64,000 nt of DNA from Streptomyces puniciscabiei (GTDB lineage: Bacteria > Actinomycetota > Actinomycetes > Streptomycetales > Streptomycetaceae), in contig NZ_VFNX01000001.1 of NCBI RefSeq assembly GCF_006715785.1, positions 5,808,001 to 5,872,000 of the forward strand. The letters are read 5' to 3'. Below are positions 1-9,158 of the stretch, in pieces. The notes beneath the pieces are model-generated. The model did no database searches. It saw only the letters and a list, made by a program, of their open reading frames with translations, and was not told where the DNA came from. The position numbers and the translations under genes were made by a program. Each line of letters starts with the position of its first letter. The first letter of the stretch is position 1.

Positions 1-198
1 TTCATCGCCGTGGCCATCTCGCTGCTCAACGACCGGCGCCGGGCGCGCCGCGAGGCGGCGGGTCCCGCCGACGACGAGGCCTCCGAGCTGGACCTCACGC
101 CCGAGGACATCGGCGAGGTCGAGCCCGTCGCCGCCAGCCGGGCCCTGCCCGAGCAGGCCGGCCCGGACCGGATCAACGGCTACGACGACGTCACCTGA
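1..198 (+). CDS. tatC: TatC, Sec-independent translocase subunit (C-terminal end only)
   Basis: Only the last 65 codons lie in the window, in frame from base 1 to a TGA at 196-198. They read as the end of a hydrophobic segment (FIAVAISLL), a basic cluster just inside the membrane, and an acidic disordered tail. This matches the cytoplasmic C-terminus of actinobacterial TatC, the multi-spanning receptor for twin-arginine signal peptides. The call leans on context: in Streptomyces tatAC sits directly before a large Ski2-like helicase, as here. The visible part alone is too short to prove the family. A strong hairpin follows the stop, so tatC and the helicase are probably separate units. Confidence 0.7.
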   Translation, partial: FIAVAISLLNDRRRARREAAGPADDEASELDLTPEDIGEVEPVAASRALPEQAGPDRINGYDDVT

Positions 199-230
199 GC
201 CCGGCGCCCCGCGCCCGGCGAACCACGCAC

Positions 231-265
231 GATGCCCCCGCTCCCTGATGAGGGACGGGGGCATC
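231..265 (+). terminator. hairpin terminator after tatC
   Basis: GATGCCCCCG-C-TCCCT pairs with AGGGACGGGGGCATC around a GATG loop: 15 paired bases with a single bulged C. There is no clear T-run, as is common for Streptomyces terminators. It lies 33 bp after the tatC stop and upstream of the helicase start. Confidence 0.75.
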
Positions 266-341
266 GGCGTTGGTCGATCAGCCCACGTTCCGGATAATGA
301 TCGTCCTGTTGTCAGTGGGGCCCGGTACGCTCGAAAGCACG

Positions 342-3149
342 ATGACAGAGGACCTCTCTCCGGCCGAGCGGTACGCGGCAGCCCGCAGGCGGGCAGCCGA
401 GCAGGCCACCGCGCTCGCGTCCTTCCGCGAGATGTACGACTTCGGCCTCGACCCCTTCCAGATCGAGGCCTGCGAGGCACTCGAGGCGGGGAAGGGCGTA
501 CTGGTGGCCGCCCCCACCGGCTCGGGCAAGACGATCGTGGGCGAGTTCGCCGTCCACCTCGCCCTCGGGCAGGGCAAGAAGTGCTTCTACACGACACCCA
601 TCAAGGCGCTGTCGAACCAGAAGTACGCCGACCTGTGCCGCCGCTACGGCACCGGCAAGGTCGGCCTGCTCACCGGCGACAACAGCGTGAACTCCGACGC
701 CCCGGTGGTCGTGATGACCACCGAGGTCCTGCGGAACATGCTCTACGCCGGCTCCCAGACCCTCCTCGGCCTCGGCTACGTGGTCATGGACGAGGTGCAC
801 TACCTCTCCGACCGCTTCCGCGGCGCCGTCTGGGAAGAGGTGATCATCCACCTCCCCGAATCGGTGACCCTGGTGTCGCTGTCGGCGACCGTCTCCAACG
901 CCGAGGAGTTCGGTGACTGGCTGGACACCGTGCGTGGCGACACCGAGGTGATCGTCGCCGAGCACCGGCCCGTGCCGCTGTTCCAGCACGTGCTGGCCGG
1001 GCGGCGGATGTACGACCTGTTCGAGGAGGGCGAGGGCCACAAGAAGGCCGTCAACCCCGACCTGGTCCGTCTCGCCCGCATGGAGGCGACCCGGCCGTCG
1101 TACCAGGACCGCAGACGCGGCCGCGCGATGCGCGAGGCCGACCGGGAGCGCGAGCGCAGACAGCGCTCGCGGGTGTGGACACCGGGACGGCCCGAGGTCA
1201 TCGAGCGACTGGACTCCGAGGGCCTGCTCCCGGCCATCACCTTCATCTTCAGCCGCGCCGCGTGCGAGGCGGCCGTGCAGCAGTGCCTGTACGCGGGCCT
1301 GAGGCTGAACGACGAGGAGGCGCGGGAACAGGTCCGTGCCCTGGTCGAGGAGCGCACCGCGCACATCGCGCCGGAGGACCTGCATGTCCTCGGGTACTAC
1401 GAGTGGCTGGAGGGCCTGGAGCGCGGTATCGCCGCCCATCACGCGGGCATGCTGCCGACCTTCAAGGAGGTCGTCGAGGAGCTGTTCGTCCGCGGCCTGG
1501 TCAAGGCGGTGTTCGCGACCGAGACCCTCGCGCTCGGCATCAACATGCCCGCCCGCTCGGTGGTGCTGGAGAAGCTCGTGAAGTGGAACGGCGAGCAGCA
1601 CGCCGACATCACGCCGGGCGAGTACACCCAGCTCACCGGCCGGGCCGGCCGCCGGGGCATCGACGTCGAGGGCCACGCCGTCGTGCTGTGGCAGCGCGGC
1701 ATGAGCCCCGAGCACCTCGCCGGTCTCGCGGGTACCCGCACGTACCCGCTGCGCTCCAGCTTCAAGCCGTCGTACAACATGGCGGTCAACCTGGTCGAGC
1801 AGTTCGGCCGGCACCGCAGCCGCGAGCTGCTGGAGACGTCCTTCGCGCAGTTCCAGGCCGACAAGTCGGTCGTCGGGATCTCCCGCCAGGTGCAGCGCAA
1901 CGAAGAGGGTCTGGCCGGTTACAAGGCCTCCATGACCTGCCACCTCGGCGACTTCGAGGAGTACGCGCGGCTGCGCCGCGAGCTGAAGGACCGGGAGACC
2001 GAGCTGGCCCGGCAGGGCGCGGCCCAGCGCCGTGCGGAGGCCGCCGTCGCCCTGGAGCGGCTGAAGCCGGGCGACGTCATCCACGTCCCCACCGGCAAGT
2101 ACGCCGGCCTGGCCCTGGTGCTGGACCCCGGTCTGCCCGCCGGCCGGTCCAACGGCCACCGCGGCCTGGACCACCTCGACGGCCCGCGCCCGCTGGTGCT
2201 GACCGCCGAGCGGCAGGTCAAGCGGCTGGCGTCGATGGACTTCCCGGTGCCGGTCGAGCCGCTGGACCGGATGCGGATCCCGAAGTCGTTCAACCCGCGC
2301 TCGCCGCAGTCCCGCAGGGACCTCGCCTCCGCGCTGCGCACCAAGGCCGGGCACATCCCGCCGGAGCGGGCCCGCAAGAAGCGCTCGCAGGCCGCCGACG
2401 ACCGCGAGATCGCCCGGCTGCGCACCGCGATCCGCGCGCATCCCTGCCATGGCTGCAACGACCGTGAGGACCACGCCCGTTGGGCCGAGCGCTACCACCG
2501 GCTGCTGCGCGACACCTCACAGCTGGAGCGCCGCATCGAGGGCCGTACGAACACCATCGCGCGGACCTTCGACCGGATCGTGGCCCTGCTGACCGAGCTG
2601 GACTACCTGCGCGGCAACGAGGTCACCGAGCACGGCAAGCGCCTGGCCCGGCTGTACGGCGAACTCGACCTGCTGGCCAGCGAATGCCTGCGCGAACGGG
2701 TCTGGGAGGGGCTCGGCCCGGCCGAACTCGCCGCCTGCGCATCGGCGTTGGTGTACGAGGCACGGGTCGGCGACGACGCGATGGCGCCCAAGCTGCCCTC
2801 GGGCAGCGCGAAGGCCGCACTCGGCGAGATGGTCCGGATCTGGGGCCGGCTCGACGGTCTGGAGGAGGAGTTCCGGATCAACCAGACCGAGGGCGTCGGG
2901 CAGCGTGAGCCGGACCTCGGCTTCGCCTGGGCCGCGTACATGTGGGCCTCGGGCAAGGGGCTCGACGAGGTGCTGCGCGAGGCGGACATGCCCGCGGGGG
3001 ACTTCGTGCGCTGGTGCAAGCAGGTGATCGACGTGCTGGGCCAGATCTCCGCGGCGGCTCCGGCGGAGGGCTCGACCGTGGCGAAGGCCGCGCGCAAGGC
3101 CGTCGACCAGTTGCTGCGGGGAGTCGTCGCCTACTCCTCGGTGGGGTAG
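342..3149 (+). CDS. DEAD/DEAH-box RNA helicase, Ski2/Mtr4 (HelY) type
   Basis: A 935-residue superfamily 2 helicase. Walker A is at residues 56-64 (AAPTGSGKT, Lys63), the Walker B box is DEVH at 150-153, followed by motif III LSAT; the second RecA domain carries QLTGRAGRRGID. The long C-terminal half fits the DSHCT/arch architecture of Ski2-like helicases, and the length fits the actinobacterial HelY group. Such enzymes unwind structured RNA during processing or decay; the exact substrate here is not known. The frame is open back to a GTG at 270, but ATG 342 (TEDLSPAERYAAARR follows) matches where homologues normally begin and avoids including the upstream terminator region. A terminator follows the stop. 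Confidence 0.9.
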   Translation: MTEDLSPAERYAAARRRAAEQATALASFREMYDFGLDPFQIEACEALEAGKGVLVAAPTGSGKTIVGEFAVHLALGQGKKCFYTTPIKALSNQKYADLCRRYGTGKVGLLTGDNSVNSDAPVVVMTTEVLRNMLYAGSQTLLGLGYVVMDEVHYLSDRFRGAVWEEVIIHLPESVTLVSLSATVSNAEEFGDWLDTVRGDTEVIVAEHRPVPLFQHVLAGRRMYDLFEEGEGHKKAVNPDLVRLARMEATRPSYQDRRRGRAMREADRERERRQRSRVWTPGRPEVIERLDSEGLLPAITFIFSRAACEAAVQQCLYAGLRLNDEEAREQVRALVEERTAHIAPEDLHVLGYYEWLEGLERGIAAHHAGMLPTFKEVVEELFVRGLVKAVFATETLALGINMPARSVVLEKLVKWNGEQHADITPGEYTQLTGRAGRRGIDVEGHAVVLWQRGMSPEHLAGLAGTRTYPLRSSFKPSYNMAVNLVEQFGRHRSRELLETSFAQFQADKSVVGISRQVQRNEEGLAGYKASMTCHLGDFEEYARLRRELKDRETELARQGAAQRRAEAAVALERLKPGDVIHVPTGKYAGLALVLDPGLPAGRSNGHRGLDHLDGPRPLVLTAERQVKRLASMDFPVPVEPLDRMRIPKSFNPRSPQSRRDLASALRTKAGHIPPERARKKRSQAADDREIARLRTAIRAHPCHGCNDREDHARWAERYHRLLRDTSQLERRIEGRTNTIARTFDRIVALLTELDYLRGNEVTEHGKRLARLYGELDLLASECLRERVWEGLGPAELAACASALVYEARVGDDAMAPKLPSGSAKAALGEMVRIWGRLDGLEEEFRINQTEGVGQREPDLGFAWAAYMWASGKGLDEVLREADMPAGDFVRWCKQVIDVLGQISAAAPAEGSTVAKAARKAVDQLLRGVVAYSSVG

Positions 3150-3167
3150 CCGCACCTGCGGGTGCCA

Positions 3168-3192
3168 GGGGGGCCGTTTCGGCCCCCCTTTT
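3168..3192 (+). terminator. intrinsic terminator after the helicase
   Basis: GGGGGGCCG (3168-3176) pairs perfectly with CGGCCCCCC (3180-3188) around TTT, and TTTT follows at 3189-3192. Confidence 0.88.
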
Positions 3193-3236
3193 CACTTATC
3201 ACGGTGAGTCACTTCCGCACGCCCGTACATAGTAAC

Positions 3237-3352
3237 CGAACGTGTTCGAATCGAAGCCGAGCGTGTAAATGGAGCCGAGCGTACTCCTGCCGCACGGGCG
3301 ATTTCAGGTGCTTGCCGAATATGACACGGCGATGATCCGGTCGGACTAAGCT
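3237..3352 (+). promoter_or_regulatory. upstream region of the conservon: palindrome, direct repeat, weak promoter
   Basis: The 291-bp gap before the conservon has no gene. It holds CGAAC-GT-GTTCG (3237-3248), a direct repeat of GCCGAGCGT (3256-3264 and 3274-3282, 18 bp apart, so almost two helical turns), and a possible promoter with ATGACA/TGACAC near 3321-3327 and TAAGCT at 3347-3352. These may be regulator sites for the rar operon. The promoter match is weak. Confidence 0.3.
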
Positions 3353-3483
3353 CGCCCGCGGCGCACCGAGTTGAGGCGAATTCGTGCGTCTGTTCCCAAA
3401 CATGCGATAGATCCCGACAGTTCCATGAACCTTCCCCCTCAAAGCTCCCCCGACACCCAGCCGATTCATCTCAGAAGGCATCC

Positions 3484-5151
3484 ATGGTGAGTGTTCAGAA
3501 GCCTCCCGGTGGCCGTGAACGTCGTTACGCGCGCGTCCTGTTGCCGCCGGCCATAGTGATGGCCGGCGCGACCGCCGCGGCCGTAGCCCTGGGGCCGGCG
3601 TCGGCCCGGATCGCCGTCGGCGTGGTCGGGGCGGTGGCCCTGCTGCTGATCCTGGCCACCGGCTCGGAGGCCGCCCGCCGCGGCAGGAGGCTCCACGAGG
3701 AACAGGCCGAGCACGCCCGTCACACCGCGTATCTGGAGCACCGGCTCGCCGCCCACGACGACCTCATCCAGCGCTTCGCCACCGACGTCATCCCCCACGG
3801 CCATCTGCGGCTGCGGGCCGGAGAACCGCTGCGCGACGTGATGGTCAACGGCTACGACGCCGACCCCGAACTGCGCGGCCTGCCCGACTCCTACCGGGAG
3901 CTGTTCCGCGCCGCGATGCGCGCGGTGGACCGCGAGATCAACATGCGCGACGCCACCGAGCGCTCCTTCGTGAGCATCGCCCGCCGCGTCCAGGCCATCG
4001 TCCACCAGCAGTCCAACGAACTGCGGGAGATGGAGGAGGACCACGGCCGCAACCCCGAGGTCTTCGACGACCTGCTGCGCATCGACCACGGCACCTCGCT
4101 GATCGGCCGTCTCGCCGACACCATCTCCGTCCTCGGCGGCGGCCGTCCCGGCCGCCAGTGGCCGCTGCCGGTCTCCCTCTACAGCACGCTGCGCGGTGCC
4201 ATGTCGCGCATCCTGGAGTACCGCCGCATCCAGCTGAACTCCATCGTCAACATCAACATCAAGGGCACCTCCGTCGAGCCGGTCATCCACGCCGCCGCCG
4301 AGCTCTTCGACAACGCCACCCGCTACTCGCCGCCCACGGCCAAGGTGCACGTCACCGCCACCGAGGTGCAGGCCGGTATCGCCATCGAGATCGAGGACGC
4401 CGGCGTCAGCCTCAGCGAGGAGTCCCGCGCCCGCATCGAGAAGATGATCGAGGACGCCAAGAACCTCGACGACGCCCACAACCTCGGCGAGAACCCGCGC
4501 CTCGGCCTCGCCGTCGTCGGCCGGCTGTGCAAGATGTTCGACATGGAGGTCTCGCTGCGGGCCTCCGCCTACGGCGGTTGCCGCGCGATCCTCGTCGTCC
4601 CGCGCGTGATGACCACCACCGAGCCCGGTGTCGGCGCCGCCCACGGCATCGGCGCCACCGGCACGCCGATTCCCGCGCTCGGCGCGGTCGAGGGCCCCAA
4701 GCGCCCGCCGAAGCGGCGCCGCCCCACCAGCCCCAAGATCCCGGCCGGGATCTCCATGGAGGACGACGTCCCGGTGGTCACCGAGTGGACGGCGGGCGGC
4801 CTGCCGCAGCGCCGCAGCCGGATGAAGACCCCGATCAGCCAGCGCTTCGCCGAGCAGGCAGAGGTCGAGCAGGCCGAACGCGAGGGCAGGCCCACCATCT
4901 GGTCGCAGCCCAAGCCCGCACCGGAGCCCGAGATCGACCCCGAGCGCAAGAAGCTCATGGAGCGGCCGCTCGGCCAGGGCATCGAGGACTTCTGGAACGG
5001 CCTGCGCAAGGGCATGCCCGAGGACGCCACCGGGCCCGAACTCACCGACTTCACGAGGCACCCGGAAAAGTACGTGCACCTGCTCAACGACTATGCGGAC
5101 GAGCCCGTCGAGGGCACCACCGAGGCCGACGACGAGGGGGACCTCAAGTGA
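3484..5151 (+). CDS. rarA: conservon sensor-kinase-like ATPase (CvnA9/RarA)
   Basis: A 555-residue membrane protein. Two hydrophobic segments near residues 15-33 and 38-57 with almost no external loop anchor it, a coiled helix follows, then a helical region with RIDHGTSLIGRLADT that resembles the dimerisation part of Streptomyces atypical kinases, and a HATPase_c domain with N-box FDNATRYSPP (about residues 276-285) and G2-like RLGLAVVGRL. The last 180 residues are charged and Pro-rich. It is the first gene of a five-gene conservon; in S. coelicolor the equivalent cvn9 (rarABCDE) genes control aerial growth and antibiotic production. The membrane protein is thought to scaffold the roadblock protein and GTPase. 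The stop overlaps the next start (GTGA). Confidence 0.9.
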   Translation: MVSVQKPPGGRERRYARVLLPPAIVMAGATAAAVALGPASARIAVGVVGAVALLLILATGSEAARRGRRLHEEQAEHARHTAYLEHRLAAHDDLIQRFATDVIPHGHLRLRAGEPLRDVMVNGYDADPELRGLPDSYRELFRAAMRAVDREINMRDATERSFVSIARRVQAIVHQQSNELREMEEDHGRNPEVFDDLLRIDHGTSLIGRLADTISVLGGGRPGRQWPLPVSLYSTLRGAMSRILEYRRIQLNSIVNINIKGTSVEPVIHAAAELFDNATRYSPPTAKVHVTATEVQAGIAIEIEDAGVSLSEESRARIEKMIEDAKNLDDAHNLGENPRLGLAVVGRLCKMFDMEVSLRASAYGGCRAILVVPRVMTTTEPGVGAAHGIGATGTPIPALGAVEGPKRPPKRRRPTSPKIPAGISMEDDVPVVTEWTAGGLPQRRSRMKTPISQRFAEQAEVEQAEREGRPTIWSQPKPAPEPEIDPERKKLMERPLGQGIEDFWNGLRKGMPEDATGPELTDFTRHPEKYVHLLNDYADEPVEGTTEADDEGDLK

Positions 5152-5552
5152 TCCAGCAGCGAGGCAACATCGACTGGATGCTCAAGCAGCTCAACGACGG
5201 CGTGCCGGGCATCGAGATGATCGTGGTCCTCTCCGCCGACGGACTGCGCATCGCCCGCTACGGCGGCGACCCCGACGCCTGCGACCGCGTGGCCGCCGCC
5301 TGCGCGGGCGTGCAGAGCCTGGCCGGCGCCATCATCAAGGAGCTGCCCGGCGCCGGCGACATGAAGGTCGTGGTCTTCGAGATCGAGGGCGGCTACTTCT
5401 ACCTGATGAACGCCGGTGACAACGCCTACCTCGCCGTGCTCGCCGACGTCACCTGCGAGCCGGGCCGGATGAGCGGCATGATGCGCGACCTCGTCGTCCG
5501 GATCGGGGCCCACCTCACCAGTCCGCCCCGGCGGAACGGGCAGACCGTATGA
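5148..5552 (+). CDS. rarB: roadblock/LC7 domain protein (CvnB9/RarB)
   Basis: A 134-residue protein made almost wholly of a roadblock/LC7 fold: the NIDWMLKQL start, GIEMIVVLSADGLRIA strand pair and a conserved DNAYLAVLAD segment are typical. Roadblock proteins dimerise and act as partners or regulators of small GTPases; in conservons CvnB is expected to bind CvnA and CvnD. The GTG start at 5148 overlaps the rarA stop by 4 bp, and the TGA at 5550 overlaps the next ATG, so translation is almost certainly coupled. Confidence 0.9.
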   Translation: MIQQRGNIDWMLKQLNDGVPGIEMIVVLSADGLRIARYGGDPDACDRVAAACAGVQSLAGAIIKELPGAGDMKVVVFEIEGGYFYLMNAGDNAYLAVLADVTCEPGRMSGMMRDLVVRIGAHLTSPPRRNGQTV

Positions 5553-5965
5553 CTCCTCCACGACGCAAACGGCGCGAGCCGAAACCCCCGCCGCCCCCGC
5601 AGCCCCCGGCGCCCGCACCGGCGGACGGTGAGGCCGAGCCCAAGAACCCCGAACGGCTGTACACCGTCGCCGGATCCGAGGACGGCGCACGCGCCGAACT
5701 CGACCTCGTGACGTTGATCGTGGCGCGCGACGCGCCCCAGATGGCCGCCTCACCGGAGCAGGCCTCCGTCCTGCGGCTCTGCGCCAACCCCCTGTCCGTG
5801 GCCGAGCTCTCGGCCTACCTGAACCTGCCGTTCAGCGCGATGACCGTCCTGATCACCGAGCTGATCACGGCCGAACTGGTGCAGGTGCGCGCCCCGGTCG
5901 TCCGCCGGGCGCTCCCCGACCGTTCACTCCTCGAAGCGGTGATGCATGGACTTCAACGGCTCTGA
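5549..5965 (+). CDS. rarC: DUF742 protein (CvnC9/RarC)
   Basis: A 138-residue conservon protein. The first 30 residues are basic and Pro-rich (a run of PP pairs), then comes a DUF742 domain, which is a winged-helix-like fold: NPERLYTVAG, the RLCANPLSVAELSAYLNLP helix-turn-helix and the MTVLITELITAELVQV wing. It has no catalytic motif. Its place between the roadblock protein and the GTPase is invariant among conservons and suggests an adaptor, possibly a transcription-linked one. It overlaps both neighbours (ATGA at 5549; 20-bp overlap with rarD). Confidence 0.88.
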   Translation: MTPPRRKRREPKPPPPPQPPAPAPADGEAEPKNPERLYTVAGSEDGARAELDLVTLIVARDAPQMAASPEQASVLRLCANPLSVAELSAYLNLPFSAMTVLITELITAELVQVRAPVVRRALPDRSLLEAVMHGLQRL

Positions 5966-6566
5966 CACCATCCCCGGACCACGCACCGAGGACCATCTGC
6001 CGCACACGGCCGAGACCGCGGTGAAGATCGTGATCGTGGGCGGTTTCGGTGTCGGCAAGACGACCATGGTCGGTTCCGTCAGCGACATCAGGCCGCTGAC
6101 CACCGAGGAGACCATGACCCAGGCCGGCATCGGCGTGGACGACAACTACGGCTCCGAGTCCAAGACCGCAACCACCGTGGCCATGGACTTCGGCCGCATC
6201 AGCATCACCGACAAACTGGTGCTCTACCTCTTCGGCACCCCCGGCCAGGAACGCTTCTGGTTCCTGTGGAACGGACTGTTCGAGGGCGCGCTCGGCGCGG
6301 TCGTCCTCGTCGACACCCGGCGTCTGGAGGTCAGCTTCGACGTCATGGGCCGCCTGGAGGAGCGCGGCGTGCCCTTCGTCGTCGCCGTCAACTCCTTCCC
6401 GGACGCGCCCCGTTACCCGGTCGAGGAACTGCGCACCGCGCTCGACCTGACACCGGAGATCCCGATCGTCGAGTGCGACGTACGCCGCCGGGCCTCCAGC
6501 AAGGACGTGCTGATGACCCTGATGCGCTTCCTGCACTCGATCGCCCTGTCCCGCGCCCTCGCCTGA
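5946..6566 (+). CDS. rarD: conservon Ras-like GTPase (CvnD9/RarD)
   Basis: A 206-residue small GTPase. The P-loop is GGFGVGKTTM (about residues 31-40), switch I holds KTATTVAMDFG, and the G3 region is FGTPGQERF, in which the usual DxxG aspartate is replaced, as in the whole CvnD family. The G4 box is NSFPD rather than NKxD. CvnD proteins bind and hydrolyse GTP and are thought to switch the complex formed by the other conservon products. It starts inside the 3' end of rarC and is 45 bp before the P450 gene. Confidence 0.9.
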   Translation: MDFNGSDTIPGPRTEDHLPHTAETAVKIVIVGGFGVGKTTMVGSVSDIRPLTTEETMTQAGIGVDDNYGSESKTATTVAMDFGRISITDKLVLYLFGTPGQERFWFLWNGLFEGALGAVVLVDTRRLEVSFDVMGRLEERGVPFVVAVNSFPDAPRYPVEELRTALDLTPEIPIVECDVRRRASSKDVLMTLMRFLHSIALSRALA

Positions 6567-6611
6567 ACCCCGGCCGACCGACCCCCACCCTTTTCGTTCC
6601 GGAGCGACACC

Positions 6612-8105
6612 GTGACGTCTGAACCCTCGTCCCTGACCGACACAGACCCCACCCCCGTAACGCCGCCGGGCTGCCCCGCGCACCGCACCGGCCCCGGCGG
6701 GCTGCACCGGCTCTACGGCCCCGACGCGGAGGACCTCGGCGGCCTCTACGAGCGGCTGCGCGAGCAGCACGGTGCCGTGGCCCCCGTCCTGCTGCACGAC
6801 GACGTACCGATGTGGGTGGTCCTCGGGCACGCCGAGAACCAGCACCTGGTGCGCAGCCCCTCCCTGTACACCCGCGACAGCCGGATCTGGACCCCGCTGC
6901 TGGAGGGCATGGTCAAGCCCGACCACCCGCTGATGCCGCACATCGCCTGGCAGCCGATCTGCTCGCACGCCGAGGGCGACGAGCACCAGCGGCTGCGCGC
7001 GGCGGTCACCGCGGCCATGGACACCATCGACCACCGCACCGTGCGCCGCCACATCGGCCGCCACACCCAGGAACTGGTCAACAGCTTCTGCGAACGCGGC
7101 CGGGCCGACCTGGTCTCCCAGTTCGCCGAGCATCTGCCGATGGCCGTCATGTGCGAGATCCTCGGCATGCCCGAGGAGTACAACGACCGGATGGTGCAGG
7201 CCGCCCGGGACGCCCTGAAGGGCACCGAGACCGCCATCCAGAGCCACGCCTACGTCATGGACGCGCTGAGCCGGCTCACCACCCGGCGCCGCGCCCGGCC
7301 CGAGGAGGACGTGACCAGTCACCTGATCACCCACCCGGCCGGACTCAGCGACGACGAGGTCCGCGAACACCTGCGGCTCGTCCTCTTCGCGGCCTACGAG
7401 GCCACCGCGAACCTCCTCGCCAACGCGCTGCGCATGGTCCTCACCGAGCCGGGCTTCCGCGCCCAGCTCAGCGGCGGCCAGATGACCGTGCCGGAGGCGA
7501 TCGAGCAGTCCCTGTGGGACGAGCCGCCGTTCAGCACCGTCCTCGGCTACTACGCCAAGCAGGACACCGAGCTGGGCGGGCAGCGCATCCGCAAGGGCGA
7601 CGGGCTGCTCTTCGCACCCGCGCCGGGCAACCTCGACCCGCGGATCCGCCCGGACCTGTCCGCGAGCATGCAGGGCAACCGCTCCCACCTCGCCTTCGGC
7701 GGCGGCCCGCACGAGTGCCCCGGCCAGGACATCGGCCGCGCCATCGCCGACGTCGGCGTCGACGCGCTGCTGATCCGCCTGTCCGACATCCAACTCGACT
7801 GTGCCATCGAGGATCTGCGCTGGCGTTCGTCCATCGCCTCCCGGCACCTGGTGTCCCTGCCCGTGCGCTTCGAGCCGAAGCCGCAGCAGGACGTCAACGT
7901 GCTGCCGAGGCCCACGCCCGTCCCGCCGCAGCGCACCTGGCAGACCGGCGCCCCGCGCCCCGAGCAGCCCGCGGCCGCCGAACCCCGCCCCACCCCGCCC
8001 CCTCCGGTGGCGCCCGAGTACGCTGCCACGGCTCCGGCCGCGGAACCGGTGGCCCGCCGGACGGGCGTCTGGCGGCGGCTGCTCAACTGGTGGCGGGGGG
8101 AGTGA
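6612..8105 (+). CDS. rarE: cytochrome P450, CYP157 type without ExxR (RarE), with long Pro-rich tail
   Basis: A 497-residue P450. The heme loop FGGGPHECPG has its Cys ligand at residue 369, and the I-helix carries FAAYEATAN. The K-helix position normally holding ExxR reads EQSLW (residues 298-302); this loss is a known hallmark of the CYP157 family linked to conservons, so it is not evidence of a dead gene. Residues from about 420 to 478 form a Pro/Ala-rich linker that ends in an aromatic, basic tail (RRLLNWWRG) able to touch a membrane or partner. The GTG start has GGAG 8 bp upstream. Substrate and redox partner are unknown. Confidence 0.9.
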   Translation: MTSEPSSLTDTDPTPVTPPGCPAHRTGPGGLHRLYGPDAEDLGGLYERLREQHGAVAPVLLHDDVPMWVVLGHAENQHLVRSPSLYTRDSRIWTPLLEGMVKPDHPLMPHIAWQPICSHAEGDEHQRLRAAVTAAMDTIDHRTVRRHIGRHTQELVNSFCERGRADLVSQFAEHLPMAVMCEILGMPEEYNDRMVQAARDALKGTETAIQSHAYVMDALSRLTTRRRARPEEDVTSHLITHPAGLSDDEVREHLRLVLFAAYEATANLLANALRMVLTEPGFRAQLSGGQMTVPEAIEQSLWDEPPFSTVLGYYAKQDTELGGQRIRKGDGLLFAPAPGNLDPRIRPDLSASMQGNRSHLAFGGGPHECPGQDIGRAIADVGVDALLIRLSDIQLDCAIEDLRWRSSIASRHLVSLPVRFEPKPQQDVNVLPRPTPVPPQRTWQTGAPRPEQPAAAEPRPTPPPPVAPEYAATAPAAEPVARRTGVWRRLLNWWRGE

Positions 8106-8141
8106 CCGAGCCCGAGGGGGCGCGGCTGCTGCGGCGGAGGC

Positions 8142-9092
8142 TCAGTCCCCGCGGGCCCAGCCGTCGTACGACTCCCAGGCCCGGAGCACCCGTCCGCTGA
8201 CGAAGGTGTGCTCCGCGCCGGTGACCGGATCGGTGAACTCCAGCCTCCGCGCGAGCAGTTGCAGCGGGCGCCGGAAGTCGCCGTCCGGCACCGGGGCGGT
8301 CACCTCCGGGTACAGCGGGTCGCCGAGGATGGGCACACCGAGCGCGTTCAGATGCACCCGCAGCTGATGGGTCTGCCCGGTCGCCGGGACGAGCCGGTAC
8401 CGGGCCAGCCCGCCCCGGCGCCCGGCCGGCTCGACGTACGTCTCGGCGTTCGGCTCACCCTCGACCTCGCGGGCCGCCTGCACCCCGCGCTCCTTGACGA
8501 TCCGGCTGCGCACGGTCCGGGGCAGGACCAGCGAGGGGTCGTACGGGGCGATCGCCTCGTACTCCTTGCGTACCCGCCGGTCCCGGAACAGCGTCTGGTA
8601 CGCCCCGCGCTCCTCGGGCCGCACGGTGAACAGCACCAGCCCCGCCGTCAGCCGGTCCAGGCGGTGCGCGGCGGTCAGCGTCGGGATGCCCAGCTCGCGC
8701 CGCAGCCGGGCCAGCGCGGTCTCGGCCACATGGCTGCCGCGCGGGGTCGTGGCGAGGAAGTGCGGCTTGTCGGCTACGACGATGTGCGCGTCCCGGTGGA
8801 CGACCTCCACCGGGAACGGCACCGGCACCTCGGCGGGCAGCTCCCGGTGGAACCACACGAACATCCCCGGCTCGTACGGCGCGTCCGGCGCCACCGCGCG
8901 CCCGTCGGCGCCGACGATCAGCCCGGATTCCAGCATCGACTCGATCATCCCGGGTGCGGCCCCCGTCAGCCGCTGCACCAGATGCTCCCGCACGGTGGCC
9001 CACGTCCCGCCGTACGGCAGCCGGACCCGCACGGGGTCGACCCCGTCGCGCTGGGGGAGCGGGGCAGGAGGGGGTGGCGTACGGCGTCTCAT
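8142..9092 (-). CDS. RluA-family RNA pseudouridine synthase
   Basis: A 316-residue pseudouridine synthase of the RluA/RluC type, which isomerises uridine in rRNA or tRNA. The catalytic loop HRLDRLTAGL is at residues 143-152 with Asp146 as nucleophile, and the downstream GQTHQLRVHLNALGVPILGDPLYP segment is the usual C-terminal motif II/III. There is a short N-terminal region without a clear S4 domain. The chosen ATG at 9092 opens a Pro-rich, basic N-terminus; the frame is open further upstream, but that would overlap the divergent acetyltransferase. The target nucleotide cannot be told from sequence. It converges with rarE at a 36-bp gap. Confidence 0.88.
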   Translation of the reverse strand: MRRRTPPPPAPLPQRDGVDPVRVRLPYGGTWATVREHLVQRLTGAAPGMIESMLESGLIVGADGRAVAPDAPYEPGMFVWFHRELPAEVPVPFPVEVVHRDAHIVVADKPHFLATTPRGSHVAETALARLRRELGIPTLTAAHRLDRLTAGLVLFTVRPEERGAYQTLFRDRRVRKEYEAIAPYDPSLVLPRTVRSRIVKERGVQAAREVEGEPNAETYVEPAGRRGGLARYRLVPATGQTHQLRVHLNALGVPILGDPLYPEVTAPVPDGDFRRPLQLLARRLEFTDPVTGAEHTFVSGRVLRAWESYDGWARGD

Positions 9093-9158
9093 CGGGGTCA
9101 AGGGTACGAGGCGGAAATCGGTGGGCCGGCGGCCGTGCGGTCGGCCAGGATGCGCATC

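Noticed and set aside
312..2498. 728-codon open frame on the minus strand
   Set aside because: It is the complement of the helicase gene; its composition (His/Val/Gly-rich) is typical of antisense frames in high-GC DNA, and the helicase motifs on the plus strand are complete.
6612..8105. P450 broken by loss of ExxR
   Set aside because: EQSLW in place of ExxR is a family trait of CYP157; the gene is intact and in its normal conservon place.
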